Of a stretch of DNA of 64,000 nucleotides, positions 39,401 to 54,400 are shown piece after piece. The stretch is taken from positions 110,114,509-110,178,508 of the forward strand of contig OV884015.1 in NCBI GenBank assembly GCA_930367205.1, read 5' to 3'. The DNA is from Acanthosoma haemorrhoidale (taxonomy: Eukaryota > Arthropoda > Insecta > Hemiptera > Acanthosomatidae). The notes below the pieces were generated by a model. It worked only from the letters and a program-made list of their open reading frames with translations. It was not told the origin of the DNA and did not search any database. Numbering within the stretch: the first letter of the stretch is position 1; every line of letters begins with the position of its first letter. A program made the translations under genes and the position numbers.

Positions 39401-42400
39401 TTCAAGAGTAACATATATATTATCTGTTCAAATATTATGTGACTTCTATTTTTGATGATTGTATCCCTCGGGATCCGAATCCTGGAACATTCTTTACGAA
39501 GCAATCAGAGTAATCCCTTTTAATGTTTATTTGATTGCATCCAACAGTAGGTAGGCCTCATCATACGAGGCTTTAATGGTATGTTATGGCAAAGTCCATT
39601 GTCCTAATTCTGATAAATAACAGATCTCCGGGCGATCCAACCTCCGGCATACTTTCAACATGGTTCAAACACATAATGCTTTCTTCACTCCAACCATATC
39701 TGGTCGGTCATATAAATTTCGGAGTTCGTCAAGAACTATTATTAATACAAATTTTCATTAGGATTTCGTTTTCACTCTCTCTGTTAACTCCAAGGGTTCA
39801 ATTCCGAACGGTTTGTGTGGGACAATTCTAAAACTTCTAGACAGGACAATTTTTTAATATTATATACATATATATTATAAATATTAAATTTTAGACAATT
39901 CTAATATTTAAATTCATATAAATAGTCATTATTAGAAACATAATATTAACTCGTTTAATAGTCTTACATTGCAATTAAAACTTTTTCCTTTTTAGGTTAC
40001 TTTATTAAACTCAATCAGTAGCATACCAAAGAAAAAACCAATCATAAACTTTTCAAAGACAACTGAGTATACCCTATTTGAATACCAAATGAAACTTGGT
40101 GTTTTAAATTCATGAAGATCCATTATGAATAATGAAAGGATATATTCTCTAGATTCGTTTTATCTATTTACAAAAATGGGTCGGATCCGAAATGTTTTAT
40201 TGTTAAAGATATCAATGAATTAAATAATAAACCTAAAGAGCTTTGCGTACTATATTTTACGTTATTGACTCGTTCAAATTTGTATATCCTTTAACGAAAT
40301 ATCGAATGTTTGTATTTAAAATAACTTTTTTTTTACCTCACCAGACCTAATTCTTGCATTATGAGACCTATGTGTAGCTTTCAATCTAGCTATGCGAGAA
40401 TTAAACAAAGCAATAAAATAATAAAACGAAATGAAATTAAGTGAACTAAGAGATAAACAATATAAAAATTAAAAAAACAATGTACAAGACAAAATTACAT
40501 AAAACAACCTAAAGTGATAAACATTTACTGACAAATCACCCATAAATTCTAACTGACAGTCGTCATAACAGTTTCATAGAAATGGTGACTGACAACAAAT
40601 CCGACAAACTTTGAAAAAAACCATTTGACAATAACATTCCAGGATATTAGATAATACGTGGATGATAATTCAAGCATATTTTATTTTTTTTTAATTGTCA
40701 CTATAAATATATTAACAGATAATAACATAAAAGAAAGCTTCAATAATAAATACTTAAGAAAACAAAATTAAGGCATAACAGTTTTAATTTAGTTTACTGA
40801 CTATTTACTCAGTAAATGCCTTCAACGTGGGCCATAATTGATTTAATTTAAATTTGGATTTCTGATCTTCTTCATCTGTTGTGGTGACTGTATTCATTTC
40901 AATAAATATCACTAATTAAAAAAAAAAAAAATAGAAAATATAAAAAAATTATTGAATTATCCTTTGGTATACTCAACGAAAACAGAAATATAGAGACCGT
41001 TGATCTGAACAGAATCTGTTCCATGGATTGATGAACTGTGAAGAATGATACCAAGTGAAATATTAATTTAAGGGCTACTTACGCGTGGGGTTCTTGAAGT
41101 AGCTGACCCTGAAGGAGAATCCCCTGGACCTCTTTGGGACTCTGTACTGGATGAGAGCTGCGTTCTGGGAGCTGACGAAGGATCTGGTCGGCCGCGCCAT
41201 CCCGCAGAACTCGGAGACCCGGTCCTCGATGGACAGCCGGTGTTCGGAGAGGCCGGGGAAGTAGCCGCCATTCAGCTCCCATCCGTCCACGAACTGCAAC
41301 AGGAGTCAGGAGTCAGTATGGATGAAAAAACACGGGATATCCGCCCTGGATTACGGAAGAATCGAAGGGGGTACGGAAGGAGAAACTAGGAAGAACGATA
41401 ACCGGTCAAAAGAGTATGCAGTGAAGGGAGATTATTCTGAAATCGTACCAACGCACGGTTTGTGCTTTTGCCCACTCGAATTGCGCAACAACTACTAATA
41501 GTTTTGGAATTTCGGTTGCAAATGGGTTGCGGATACCCTCAGATGGGCTTCATCAATTTTGACCATGATCAAACCAGAACGGTGCGTACTATAAAGTGAG
41601 GAATTAAGCCATAACTGAATATTATTACTATACATAAAACACGTAAGGTTGTATCAAACAAATTACTTAAACACTTTGCAAGATGAATTCAAGTTTTATA
41701 AGACTGCACAGTTTTTTGATTCAATGCCGTGCATGAATAGACTGGCTGTCTCTCAGTCATGTTTTTTTCAAAAAATAGCAGAAACATCATCATCTACTTT
41801 TTCAAGAGGAGGTACTGATTTATTGATTTGTTCAACAAATAAATTTGAAAAAAGGAAATGATCTAACAAAACAGAACTGAAAAAATATAAAAGCAATTCT
41901 TTATTTATAAACCTTGAAAGGGGAAAAGTCACTAAGCTCGCCGACTTAAGTTTCCTTTCGACCGGAAAAGTACGTGAACGTGGTTCCGAATGTGAGTGAT
42001 TTCGAAAGCTATAATTTTATTGTCGCCTTGTGTGCGGTTGCCCCCACCCCCCGACCGAGATGAAGAATTTTAAACAGTCAATCAATCTTCGGACAAGACT
42101 CTATGCAGTAGCAATTTAAGTCTTTAGTCTCGTACGAAACCAGCATCTTGGTCAGGAAAATCATATTTAACCATACTTATAAAATGATTTAAATATCTAG
42201 AATAGAATAGAAATATTTTTTATTTCTTAAGAATAGATATTCTTTTAGAACAGATGTAATATAGATATTTTTAAGTATGTAGTATTTTAAAACTATATGA
42301 AATAATAGAAAAGTTTTATATGACATTAAGTATTCTTCTTTAATGTCCGAGTGTTGTCACGTAAGGATACATATCTCATATACATATGTAGTTTTCATTG

Positions 42401-45400
42401 ACATTATTAGCATAGACTATAAAGTGAATAAATTGCATAAATGAGTCTGTTTGTTCCAAGAAAAAGTCAGTTTTAGGTGTCTATTTTTCACACAAACGCT
42501 TTTGGCTGCTCACGCTGACATTTTGAAGTGTTAAAAGACAACGCGTGTATGGAGATCCATAGAAAGACCTATATTCTTTGGTTTCTTTATTTTAACCAAA
42601 GAATCAAACATCTCCACTTTTTTTCAAACTGCTTCAAAAGCAAATAAAAAGGGTCAAAATGGATTATGAGTAATTTTTTAAACTTATTTTCACTCATAAA
42701 TTGTGTCCCTAATGTTTTGAGAGTTGGATTCCTGAAATTGTTCATAATAACAACTGTAAATGACACAATGTAGAACCAAATATTGACTAAAGTCGATCAT
42801 ATACATCATATGACCATTAAGGTATTACTGGCAATATTATAATCAAGTTCATTTAGTCACTGGTTCAGCTCTGTATTTTAAAATACTTGAGAATTATCGG
42901 CAAAAATAATTGATTTCCTGTCTGTTAGGGCACGAATTAGGCATACAAATATCAAAATATTTTTGACAACTTCTAAATCTTGCTTCCACCAAATGACTTA
43001 CATAATGTGATGATATTTGCTGCATCCCCTAAAGCATTTTGATGGAAGTTGATATTACCATAAGTGATAGTACTGATTAATTAGCTATTTGTGTAGTAAT
43101 ATGGGAAAAAAACTGAATCGAGGCATTAGTTATTTTTTTGGATTGAAAACTTAATTTAGATACAATTAAAATCTGCCTCATTGGGCAATAAGTAATTGTG
43201 ATAAATGATCTAATTCATACCATATTTACAATTTTCATTCACTCATTTATTCATACTATATATACAAACAGCCCAGAGGCCTCCCAAATCCACATGGTTG
43301 TCACCTCCCTCGCTTGCGAAAGACGAAGGGGAGTCTTGGGAAGTCCCCCACACTGCTCCGTCAGCCGCGTCACCGGATACGAGCCAGTGGAGGCTGACAA
43401 AGAGCGCGAGAGCCATATACGCTCAGGACATGATTGGAAAAACTGGCCATTGCTAGGACTCCCACTGACACGCATTTATAACCACAAGGCCACTGCCGCT
43501 TTAGTCTCCAAGGAGGATTATAGGGATGTGTGGTGCAGTGTACTGACTGTGCTAGGGGATTAGGCTGGTTGGTTAGGTTTGTTGCTGACGTGATAAGGTG
43601 CATTTACTATTATGGATTGGATACGCTTGATGTTCGACCTTTTTGCTGTCCCCCGTAGCTCTAATCCGTATGTCCAGAATGGCTTAAGTATAACTTTGTA
43701 GATTAGTAATTTATTTTCTATTGAGAGATGGGATGTCCTTTGAAGTAGTCTGTGCAGTTGTCCAAAGCGTCTGTTTAGTTCTTGTCTTTATAAAAAGATA
43801 TAAAATAAATTGAGCTATATTTTCAAAGTAAATTGTCACGTGATCGCTTCAACATCATTCTTTAATAGTATAGTCTCGCCATTGTCAATATTCCAGAGAA
43901 AAAAAAAATATGAAATTATAGCTAAGAAATCTAATATCCGATATGGAATAAAGGGGGAGCTGAATAAATGTCTTCCTTTCTGAGAGTAGTCTTTTATTCA
44001 CTTTGTCCCTTGCTTTGAAACTTTTCCTATTGACCTGTAGCTCATCTTTTTATTTATTTTCATTTCCTTCTCAGCGGAGAGGGTCGGGATATCTTCTGCC
44101 CGATCTTGCGGGTGATCGGGGTATAGTCTTTTGGTCATTCGTGAGAGGTGGTCGACAATAACGTTTGACCACTGGCACGAATAAGCCAACTTGCGTGGGA
44201 AGTTGACTCATAGGAATAAAGAGCTGAGCTTACAAATACGCTCCAGGAGTTTTCAAAATTAATAAATTACTTTTAATTATCTGCAATTTATACAAAGATT
44301 GATTTTTTTCTTTCCTCGGAATAATTATCAAGTTAAATTTAAATAAGAAAAAGAACACCTTCTGCCACTGTTTCATGTTTAAAACAAAATGTCGCGCAGT
44401 GGGCACAATCACAAATCTAGCTGGACAAAAATCTCATTTAAATTTTTTTTTTTTTCCTTAGCTCTCAAATTTTTAAGATTATAGGTATGGGAAAAATCAA
44501 AGGTAATTTATTTGGGGTGAGCGGATCCTTGTTTGAAAATACCATTATGTTACGATTGTTACTCAAATTGGGTTATTTACGTTCTATTGGAATTAGATTA
44601 CGAATTTGAAGTTCAATAAATAGTAATGCGTAGAACCATGAATCGATTTTGTTTAATAGGTTGGGGGGTTTTTCACTTCATATTTGTAATTTACAGCCAA
44701 AAAAAATTAGGAACTTATGATTGTTACGTCAAATTGTGACCTTTATGGGGGGGGGGGGTTTGATCATAGAATCATAGACCATTAATCGATTCTTTAAATT
44801 GACTTTTGTTCACATAGCTTGTACTAGGGGTGATTTGAAACCCAAGCCAGCAAGTGATAAATATACAAGGGTGGTCTGAAAAGTTTCCGACCTCAACATG
44901 AAGATAGGAGCAGTCGTAAATAAAAGCTAGTGAATTTCGTTGTTCATCTGTTGACAGTTACTCACCAAAGTTTCAGCCGTTTTGGACGCGCAGTTGTTGT
45001 GTAACAGTCGTTTGAGTGAGTCGATGTGAGCGTTTTTACGAAAAAGGACAAAATCGAGTATCGAGCTGTCAATAAATATTTGTTTTTGAAAGGCAATACG
45101 CCCATGCAAATCAAAGATGAGTTGGATTCTGTATATGGGGACTCTGCACCGTCATTTACCACAGTGAAATTTTGGGCAGCTGAATTTAAACGTGGTCGTA
45201 AGAGCTTGGGAGACGATGAACGTTCGGGACGTCCAAAAACTGCAACTACCGACGAAAACATCGCCAAAGTTCACCAAATGGTGCTAGACGACCGCCGAAT
45301 TAAAGTGAGAGAGATAGCAGAGGTTATGAGCATGTCAAAAGAACGTGTTTGTCACATATTAAATCAACATTTAGAGATGAGAAAGCTGTCCGCGCGTTGG

Positions 45401-48400
45401 GTGCCGCGTTTGCTCACGTTACCAAAAACGTGTTTGAATGAACATTTCCAACGCTCTGTTGGCGCAGTTTAGGCGCGATAAATCCGAGTTTTGGCGCCGA
45501 TTAATTGCTGTAGATGAAAATTGGATACACCATTATACGCCGAAACAAAAATACAGTCCAAACAGTGGACTGCAAAGGGGGAACCGGCTCCAAAAAAAGG
45601 CAAAAACCGTTTTTTGGGATAGTCATGTAGTTATTTTAATCGATTATCTTCAAAAAGGAAAAACCATCACACCAGGAAAAAGAAAGTAGCTACCCTCAGC
45701 TGGAGCTCTTAAAAGTGACGACAGTGTCCGTCGAAAACGTTCGGGAGCAAAATAAATAATTTCTTAATATACACACTACATAATATATAATGTATACTCC
45801 ACACAGGCAATACGTTTACTGATTTGATTTTTTTGAGATGCCTAGCTAATTTCTTTTCCTTCCGCGCACAACCATCGTGACATTTGTCGTTTATTGCGTT
45901 GACGGCGATGCCGAGAGAATGTCGCACTTTGCCGCGTAAACACTGATTTACGATGACATTACTTCCTTCAATGCCTCCTTTATTGTTTCATCATCACCCA
46001 CAAGTTCACCTTCACCTTCATTTTCATTTTTCATAAACCCTTTAAATTAAACAGGCGAATCTATTTACAAATTATTTTAGTATTTCCTGTAGCATCGCTG
46101 CATTATATACAGGTTTTGTTATTTTACAAAAAATATATAAGAAATAAAGAAGTATAATGATACACATTATACGTGACTGAACTAAACTGACTAATAAAGG
46201 TGATGGGGCTCACCTTTTTGATCAAACTTAAAACTAACTTACATACTAATTCTTAACCTAATTTTTCCCCGACAGTCTGTTGCTATCGATGCGGGAGGGG
46301 TGGTGGGGTCATAGTGTTAAACACTGGGTTTGTCAGGTGCTGCAACGAGTAGAAAAACTTAATGTGTCTCCGGCGGATGAACTCGCCCACTGACGGCACG
46401 CCAAGCAACGGGTGCAGGTCGGCGTTCTTCAACCTCTCGAGAGAGGTATGTCGTACCACTTTTCGCATGATCCCATTTTGGAAATATTGGAGACATTTGG
46501 TTGTATTGTCAGTCAAGTGGGTAAATAGCGGGACACATTTATATATCATCAATTTGAGACGAAGCGACAGGTTAGGTGAAGTTAGCAAGTGCGATAGCCG
46601 GTAAGACCTGTGTCGTACTTTTTCTATTTTAGTACTAAAATGAGTAGAGAAATGAGATGCCTATCCATTTTTATACCCAGATAGTGCATTGAGAGAGCTG
46701 GTGAGTTCTCTTGCCCTCCTATACTATACGATTTTGGTAAGGATTTTTACTCCTTTTGGTAAGAGAAGATTACGTGAGACTCCTTCACATCATTATTCTG
46801 CCTATTTATTCCTTCAGTGCAATTTTCCTCTCGCAGTAATGACTTGAATATTTTACTTGCTGTCATTTCGTTACCAATATATATATATATTAATGAATTG
46901 TATCCGTTGAATATTATGCTGTTTGTTCATTTAATTTGTTTTAGGGGGCCTAATATAATGTTATAGATTTACCTGAGGATCTATAATTATGTATAATTAT
47001 CTGTAAATTTAAAGGGGCTATGAAAGAAAAGAATAATATGCATATATAATGTTAACTACATGCTTTTTTTTTATAATTCTATAATAGTTTTTTTTTTATT
47101 ATTATTTTATAAAAAATTGTCATATCTATAGGTTTTTATATACAATTAAAAGATAAATTACATATATCATATGGATCCAAGTGAGGACGAAAGAGAGGAC
47201 AAAGCTTTAGGAATCGCTGAGCCCAACCTAAGCAGAGGTGGCAGCCCAGCCCCACATATGTGGTAGGCACGACATGTATGATTCTTAGGACATGATGACT
47301 GATCGGAGGATGTGTGTAACGTTGTCTATGTTGTCTACGAAGATCCCACACATGAATACAGATCAAATGATCCAAGTCCTAGTAACTCTTAGTTCTGTGT
47401 CTATAAAGCCCGGTATATTTCATCATATACACTTAGTACCTAAATTATTACAGAAAAGTCGCCACGGGGAAACCTTTGTTAATTATTATAATAGATGTCG
47501 ATTAGAAATATTTTCTTGTTTGAACTGGATATCTTTGTTATAATTAGGGGGCATTGTCCCAGAAATTATTCCGTTACATTTAATATTGGACGAGGGATGA
47601 GTTAAAAATAAATTACAAGCACTAAATTTCCAGAATATATGAAAGATCGACCTTTTAGTAAAATGTATCAATTAGAAGTATAGACAAGCTTGAGGTTTTT
47701 GTAATATCATCAACACTAGCTTGTGATAAGCATTTAGTCAATAATAATACAATCTTTCCTGTAAATACTTACAGCGACTAGACCCCCCGAGCTGCAGGGA
47801 AGGTCCAAGTAGTCAAATTGGACCTCTATCAGCTTGTCAGGGTCGGTCATTAAGTACACCCCGCAGACTGTCGGGTCATCTCCGAGTGCCTTGTAGAAGT
47901 AGTGGCCTGGCTCGCTGGTCACCAGCATGCAGTCTGAAACACACGGCACGTTGCATAAAGTCATCTGTCATTAATAATGACATTTTATGATAGTGTAGAG
48001 GTACATGTCACTATTAAATACAATAATAAAAAAAAATCTTGAGAAAGTAAAAAATACGTTGGCTTTATATAATAACCATTTTTGAATTAATTTTTTTTAA
48101 TAAAATAAATTGTGCTCACTTCTTTGATAATCAGGGCAAAACAATCTTTGGAAGTTCAATTGTATTTTTTTTTGTAGGGGGGGTTATTATAAATTATAAT
48201 CTAATATTTATACTTCGTCGTCAATATCTATAATCTCAAGATATTTTACGCCAAGAATGTCTAACCTTTTTACAAATAAGGATAAAGGACCAAAAACAAA
48301 TCAAGTAAAGTGTGATGCCTTATCTAATCAAGAATTTCATAATTTTTTCAAAGTGATTTCGATCAGAGCATAAATATATATTTTATAGATCATAGTCTAC

Positions 48401-51400
48401 TAAAGTCATAGATCAAACAGAATTTGTAATTTCTAGGACATACAGGAACACTAACTTCACCTCACATAAGTGTATCTTATTTTGAAAAAAAAATTTATAA
48501 ACATATGCCAAAATGTTCTTAGTATTCATTACCTAAAAGTACTCATTGATGTGGAAATTATCTTTACCTAGAGGTGAATTTAATTTTGGATTTCTTAAAT
48601 AAAACTTATGGTTGATAAATAAAACTGTGAGTGGTAAATTGTAAGAAACTTTATACAGTTTACATAGTGTAACCGCGAATCCAACATCTCAACATTTAAA
48701 GATTTTAGTAAGGTGATTTGCACGGAAGTACAGCCTTTTTGGGCACTGACATGTAATTACTACGATAAAACAAATATTTTTACCTACTACATACACAGGG
48801 ATTCGCGTTGAGCGCTGCAATATTTATTTATCTAGAATGTAGATTTACTTTGCTGGAAAAATTCTAAACTATTTTTTTTAATTTACATCTTCTTTATTGT
48901 GTTAAAATTACAATCTGACTTATTAGGCAATAAGTAATTGAGATAAATGTTCTCATTCATACCATATTTACAGTTCATAATTCTCTCGCTCATTCATACA
49001 ATATTTACAAACAGCCCAGAGGCCTCCCAAATCCACATGGTCGTCACCTCCCTCGCATTTGAAGAGAAAGCGGAGTCTTGGTTAGTCCCCCACGCTCCTC
49101 CGTCAGCCGCGTCACCGGATACGAGCCAATGGAGGCTGACTAAGAGCGCGGGAGTCAAAGTCCCTCAGGACATGATTGGAGAAACTGGGCTTCCACTGTT
49201 ATGTATTTATAGCAGGTCACGAGGCCACTGCCGTTTCAGTCTCCGAGGAGGATTATAGGGATGAGTGGTGCAGTGCTATGACGGTGCTACAGGATTAGGG
49301 AGGTTGGATATGTTACTAACCACCTTAATCCCTATTAGCAATATTTTAATGACATTTCTTATTTGTTTTTAAAATATGCAGTACAAAATTTAACTGAAAA
49401 AAACCAGGACCCAGTAGAAGAATATTCACTATTTTTTAATATGTAGAACAATAGCTAGTAATATGTAATATTCGACTACTATTGTTGGTATTTAAATTAA
49501 AATTTTGGAGGTTAGTGCTTCGTTGTTATGTCTAAGCCTTAAATTCGGGTTTTTTAAGTGGGTTTGTCAATATGAGGCTAAGTCAAAAAGGGAAAGTACG
49601 TCAAAAACTCACATTGTACATTGTAAAAAATAAATCTACTCATAAAAATAGACAGAGGTGTTCCATATAACTTCCCTTCAATTTTCTTTATTGCTCAAAC
49701 ATGTAGTTATTCTTGCGTTGTTTATTCTAGTTAGACAACTTTCTATATTAGTCCTGCTTAAAACGTTCTAAAGGATTAGCTCGTATTAATCACTCTCCTG
49801 CCTGCCTGCTTAGCGACACAAAGAGAGATGTTAGGGAAAACAAAAACATAAATGTAATTAATTACTGTACGGTTCGTTATTAAATACTTACAAAATTACA
49901 ACAACAATTGTAACAAAAAGTTACAAAATAACTTTATTCAGCGATGGAGAATAATTAGTATTGTTAATGAAGTGACATTAGTTAACGCTTGGTCCTCTTC
50001 CACACGTCAATGTCCTTGAAGGGAATGAACTTCCGAACATTGAAATAGCTTTATTAGTCCATCCAATCAATTATATAGTATTTTAGCCATTTCAAAATTT
50101 AAAAGTGATTTTCTAATAATGCTAATAATTAGTTATTTTAGGAAATATCACCTAATATTTCACAATCATTGCATTAATATTATGATCTGTTCTATGAATG
50201 TTATTAAATCATATTCCGTGTTAACTAATTTGTACGCACTCTTATGTGCTCTACTAATAATTATTTTATAAAAAAAACAAGATAATTTAAATAATAATTA
50301 TTTTGATAAAATAAGTAATAATTAAATTAATACTGGTTAGCTGTGAGCTGTAATCGCACTAAATTTTTATGCCAAAGAATAGCCGACTTTTAAAAACAAT
50401 ATGTTAATAAACCTTTTTTTAAATTAATTTATTTTCCTTCATTGACATTACTAACAATTATCATCATTAATAAATGTGTAGAACTCCTGGTCTGCTTTTT
50501 ACTTATAAAAAAAACCTTCTCTTCCTTCCCCTCTCACGCCGTAAACGACTGAGATTGTCGGAGCCCGGTACAAAAATACCACAGTTACTGCTTTCGCTGA
50601 TGACATAGCGGTGTACAGCAGCAGCATGAGCGCCAAGGTAGCTCTTAGACAGGCTGAAGTAGCCTGTAACCAGATAAGTGAGAGATTGGGGAGACTCAAT
50701 ATCTCTGTAAACGCAGGTAAAACTGACCTTGTAATTTTCTCTTTTCAAAAGGGAAAAAGCCCGCTCCCTACTAGTTACACAGTAGGAACGGAGGAAAATT
50801 CACCAGCCAACAACCTAGTATATCTGGGAATTAAAACGGACAGACACCTCCATTTTAGTAACCATTTTACGAAGAAGTTGAAGCATACTCACACGAATTG
50901 TTACCTGCTTACGCATTTATTGACTTCCCACAATCTATCACTGTGTCTCAAGCTATTGATCTACAAGAGCTTACTCAGGCCTACTCTGCTGTATGGTGCA
51001 CCGCTTTTCCGTCATCTGATGTATACGACAGCTCGGCGACTCCAACAATTTCAAAACGGTATATTGATGAAAGTGGTCAGAAATACTTCATTCGAGCAGC
51101 GGAGCAACAGTGAGCTTCACGAGATCTTTGAGCTGCCTACGGTGAATGAATTCATTCAACGTAGACATATCAAATTTTCGACTCACTACAGTACTTGACA
51201 AACCCGGTGTTTAACACGATAACCCACGCTCCGTTCCGCTATCGATGGCAGGACGCTGTCGCGGCAGGAACGCTTTAGTCTTAGGTTCTAGTTTTAGGTT
51301 TTAGTTTGTAAGTTTTTCTCCCAAATGGTAAACAGAAGGTGAGCCCATCACCTAGTATTTATACATTACTTTGTAATTATCGTCGACCTGATATTGTTAT

Positions 51401-54400
51401 GTAACCCAACCTCCTTCGAATGCATCAGCGCATCGCAGAAAGAGGATAAATTTGTAAATTGTTAAAAATTTTATAATTAATTAAAGGGGTTTAGAAAAAA
51501 ACCAAAATTAAAACCCTCTTACGTCTAGTCCACACGAAATTATTTCACCAACTTCCTCCCTCTTTTCATTCACCTCTAACCATGACCTCCTACTCCTTGG
51601 GTTATCCTGGCCCCCCTTGTGTGTTATTAGGTACTTAATATTATATTAAGTAACTATGATAAATGAGGTAAGCCCCATCACTTTTAATAAATTCAGTCCA
51701 TTAATGTATAATGTACATCACTATACTTTTGTACAATGCAGATCACTATTAGCAGAAAACAGAATTTGTATAAAATGTAGCCAAGCTACAGGAAATATAA
51801 TGAAGTGATTGTAAAGAGATTCGTTTGTAGAATCTATATTTTGGAACATATAATTATTTTGAAACACGAAGATATGGAAAAAAAAAACCCGTTACAACAT
51901 ACATTAACAGGTCCTGATGACTGAGCTATCCCAGCTCCCCTCGCCTTGGTATATGTCTAATCTATTTTTCGCTTTGCTAACAATTGATGGTTTATTCACG
52001 GAAAAATAAAACGTAGTGACAATTTTTGTCTTTGTTTTTTTTTTACAAGAAATATTGTGGTTTTTTTTTGGGAGACGAAATATTCTTTAAGTCTAGTGGC
52101 AGTTATAGTTAATTATAAATAAATATATTCGTGACTGTATAGAAATGGTTTTAGCTGTTTCCATAGCGACTCCTGAGGGATTTGAAAATAAAAGGTCCAC
52201 GGGGGCAGAAGCTACAAATGATTAATATGAATCGATTTAAATATGAATTCGATATCCACATTAGTACCCCAGGGAGATTCATGAAGCTACTAGGGTAAAA
52301 TGAAACCCTAAAGGGTAGGTCATTTACATAAATTTGATCCAGATATGAGAAATAGGTTCATTATAAGTTGAACCGTTGGACGTTTGGAATTCGAAACTGA
52401 TCTCTTACGTGACCGAAATAATACCGAATACATTGCTATAGCATCTCGTATACGAGATCAAAATGTCATTTGTAAAAGTCAAAATAATGTACGACTTTAG
52501 AAAAGATCCATAGTTATTAAACAGGCTTAAGCTAATAATAAAAAATAATACTAATTAAAAAGGACTATTAAATAAAATATAATTAATCCTTTGTCTATTT
52601 AAGTTCCTCTGCCTTCAATAGGGTTATTGCATATACATTTTAACATTCAACTCATGCATGCAACATATATATAAGTTAAAGCCAGAGGCAAGTTTATGTT
52701 GTAAACTAATACGATCATGGGAGGTAAACAACCCATGATCCTATGCAGGTCGGATTGCTAAAGACAATAAAGTAGTCTCTTTACAGAAGTTCGAGAGTGT
52801 AGATCGTTTCCCTCTTTCCTATTATTTCTTACAGCTTAACCTCCGACAATTAACTTATAATACTGCATATATACAGCCTACGCTATATTTTATATTATAA
52901 CTTTTCATTTTTATAATAATAAACTTTTGGGGATAAAGGGAGACCAGCAAAAGAGGCTAAAAAATTACTCCTTGACAAAGTGAAGCTGCAATCAAAGGCT
53001 GGGAGCAGAAAATGGACAAGAGAAAAAGTTACAATTTGAATTTTTTGATACTGTTGCTAAAAGTTGTATGAAGACAAGTTATTTTAAATAGTAGCAAACA
53101 AATAAATCCTTCTCATACATCCTTCAAATGGGGGACTCCCCTTAGTGAGAGACACTCATTAGCCCAAAATAATTTTCCTTTATTTTTTCCACATCCTATT
53201 TTTGTAAGTTTGAGAGCTGAGGAAAAAAAAAACAAAAGACATCGGTAGACTCTCACTACCTTCCTGATTCCACCCGCCTCCTTTAGGCATTCCACACCCC
53301 ATATCCTTCTCATACTACCTTCAAATAGGACTCCCCTTAGTGAAAGGCACCCATCATCCCAAATAATTTCCTTTATTTTTCCTACATCCTATATTTCCAG
53401 TCGAGCGCTATGAAGAAAACCACAATTGCATTCCCAATTGTCCACACCATGTTTATGTTGGCCTTTTTTAATACAACGAACAAACTATTTAATTACACTG
53501 TGCATAAAACTTATATCATGCAAATAATATAACCTATAAATATCCCTTGTATTTTATGCTTTCAATAATTTTGTTAGAAAAAGTTTTCGTATAAGGCATA
53601 TTAAAATATATTTCAAATGGACTATAAAGAATTCTATATTTTAACAACGAGACTTCGTACATTTAGGTATTTTTTTAATCGAATTAAACTTCGAAAATGT
53701 ACTAAAAAATACATTAAAAGGGTAAATTTATCAAACAAATAAAAGCTGGTGACTAGAATAAAATAATATATTTATGATTATTTTCCCTATTCAAGTCCAA
53801 AAGTTCATTCTTAGTCCAAAAGATAGTTGAGTGAATGTAACATTAGTTATAAATCTGTCTGAAGTATAAACGAAAAATCTTAAAACACTATTAGCCTTTG
53901 GAAGAACAATTCAAATTTCCAATAACTCACATTAAATTATCTTTCATATTTAATGATATTCAGTTTTAAATTACTTATGTAACTTTTTTACGATGAAAGT
54001 AACCTGCTAAATCGTAAAAATAAATCACTTTTAATTGTTCGCCTCAACTGAAATATTACTCGCGTTACATCGATGAAGCGAAGATTAAACTTTCTGAAGG
54101 GAGGAAGTTACTGGGTTTCAGGCTGTAAGTTGAAACCGACCAATTACCTCTAGACATTTTTACAAGCCATGTAGCTACCGATAATAAAGTTATTATAGAC
54201 AATTAATTATCATGGTTTAGAATGTTTTTTAAAATTTAGCTTTCGTGTAAAAACAACAAATAGTACAGTGAATTGTCTGCTACTTAGATAATTCTTTATG
54301 CTGTTTGAATAAAATTTAAATCACATTCACAGTATATAGTGTACTTTAATATTGTTAAAAACCAAACACTATAGAAACCCTTACCGCTAATTATATGTTC

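Noticed and set aside
39790..39812. GGTTCAATTCC resembling a tRNA B box
   Set aside because: The flanking bases do not form a T-arm stem, and no A box or acceptor stem lies upstream.
52690..52850. LTR-like wording (TGTTGT... to CCGACA, with AATAAAG inside)
   Set aside because: No target duplication, no second copy in the window, and the proposed ends do not match the LTR family.
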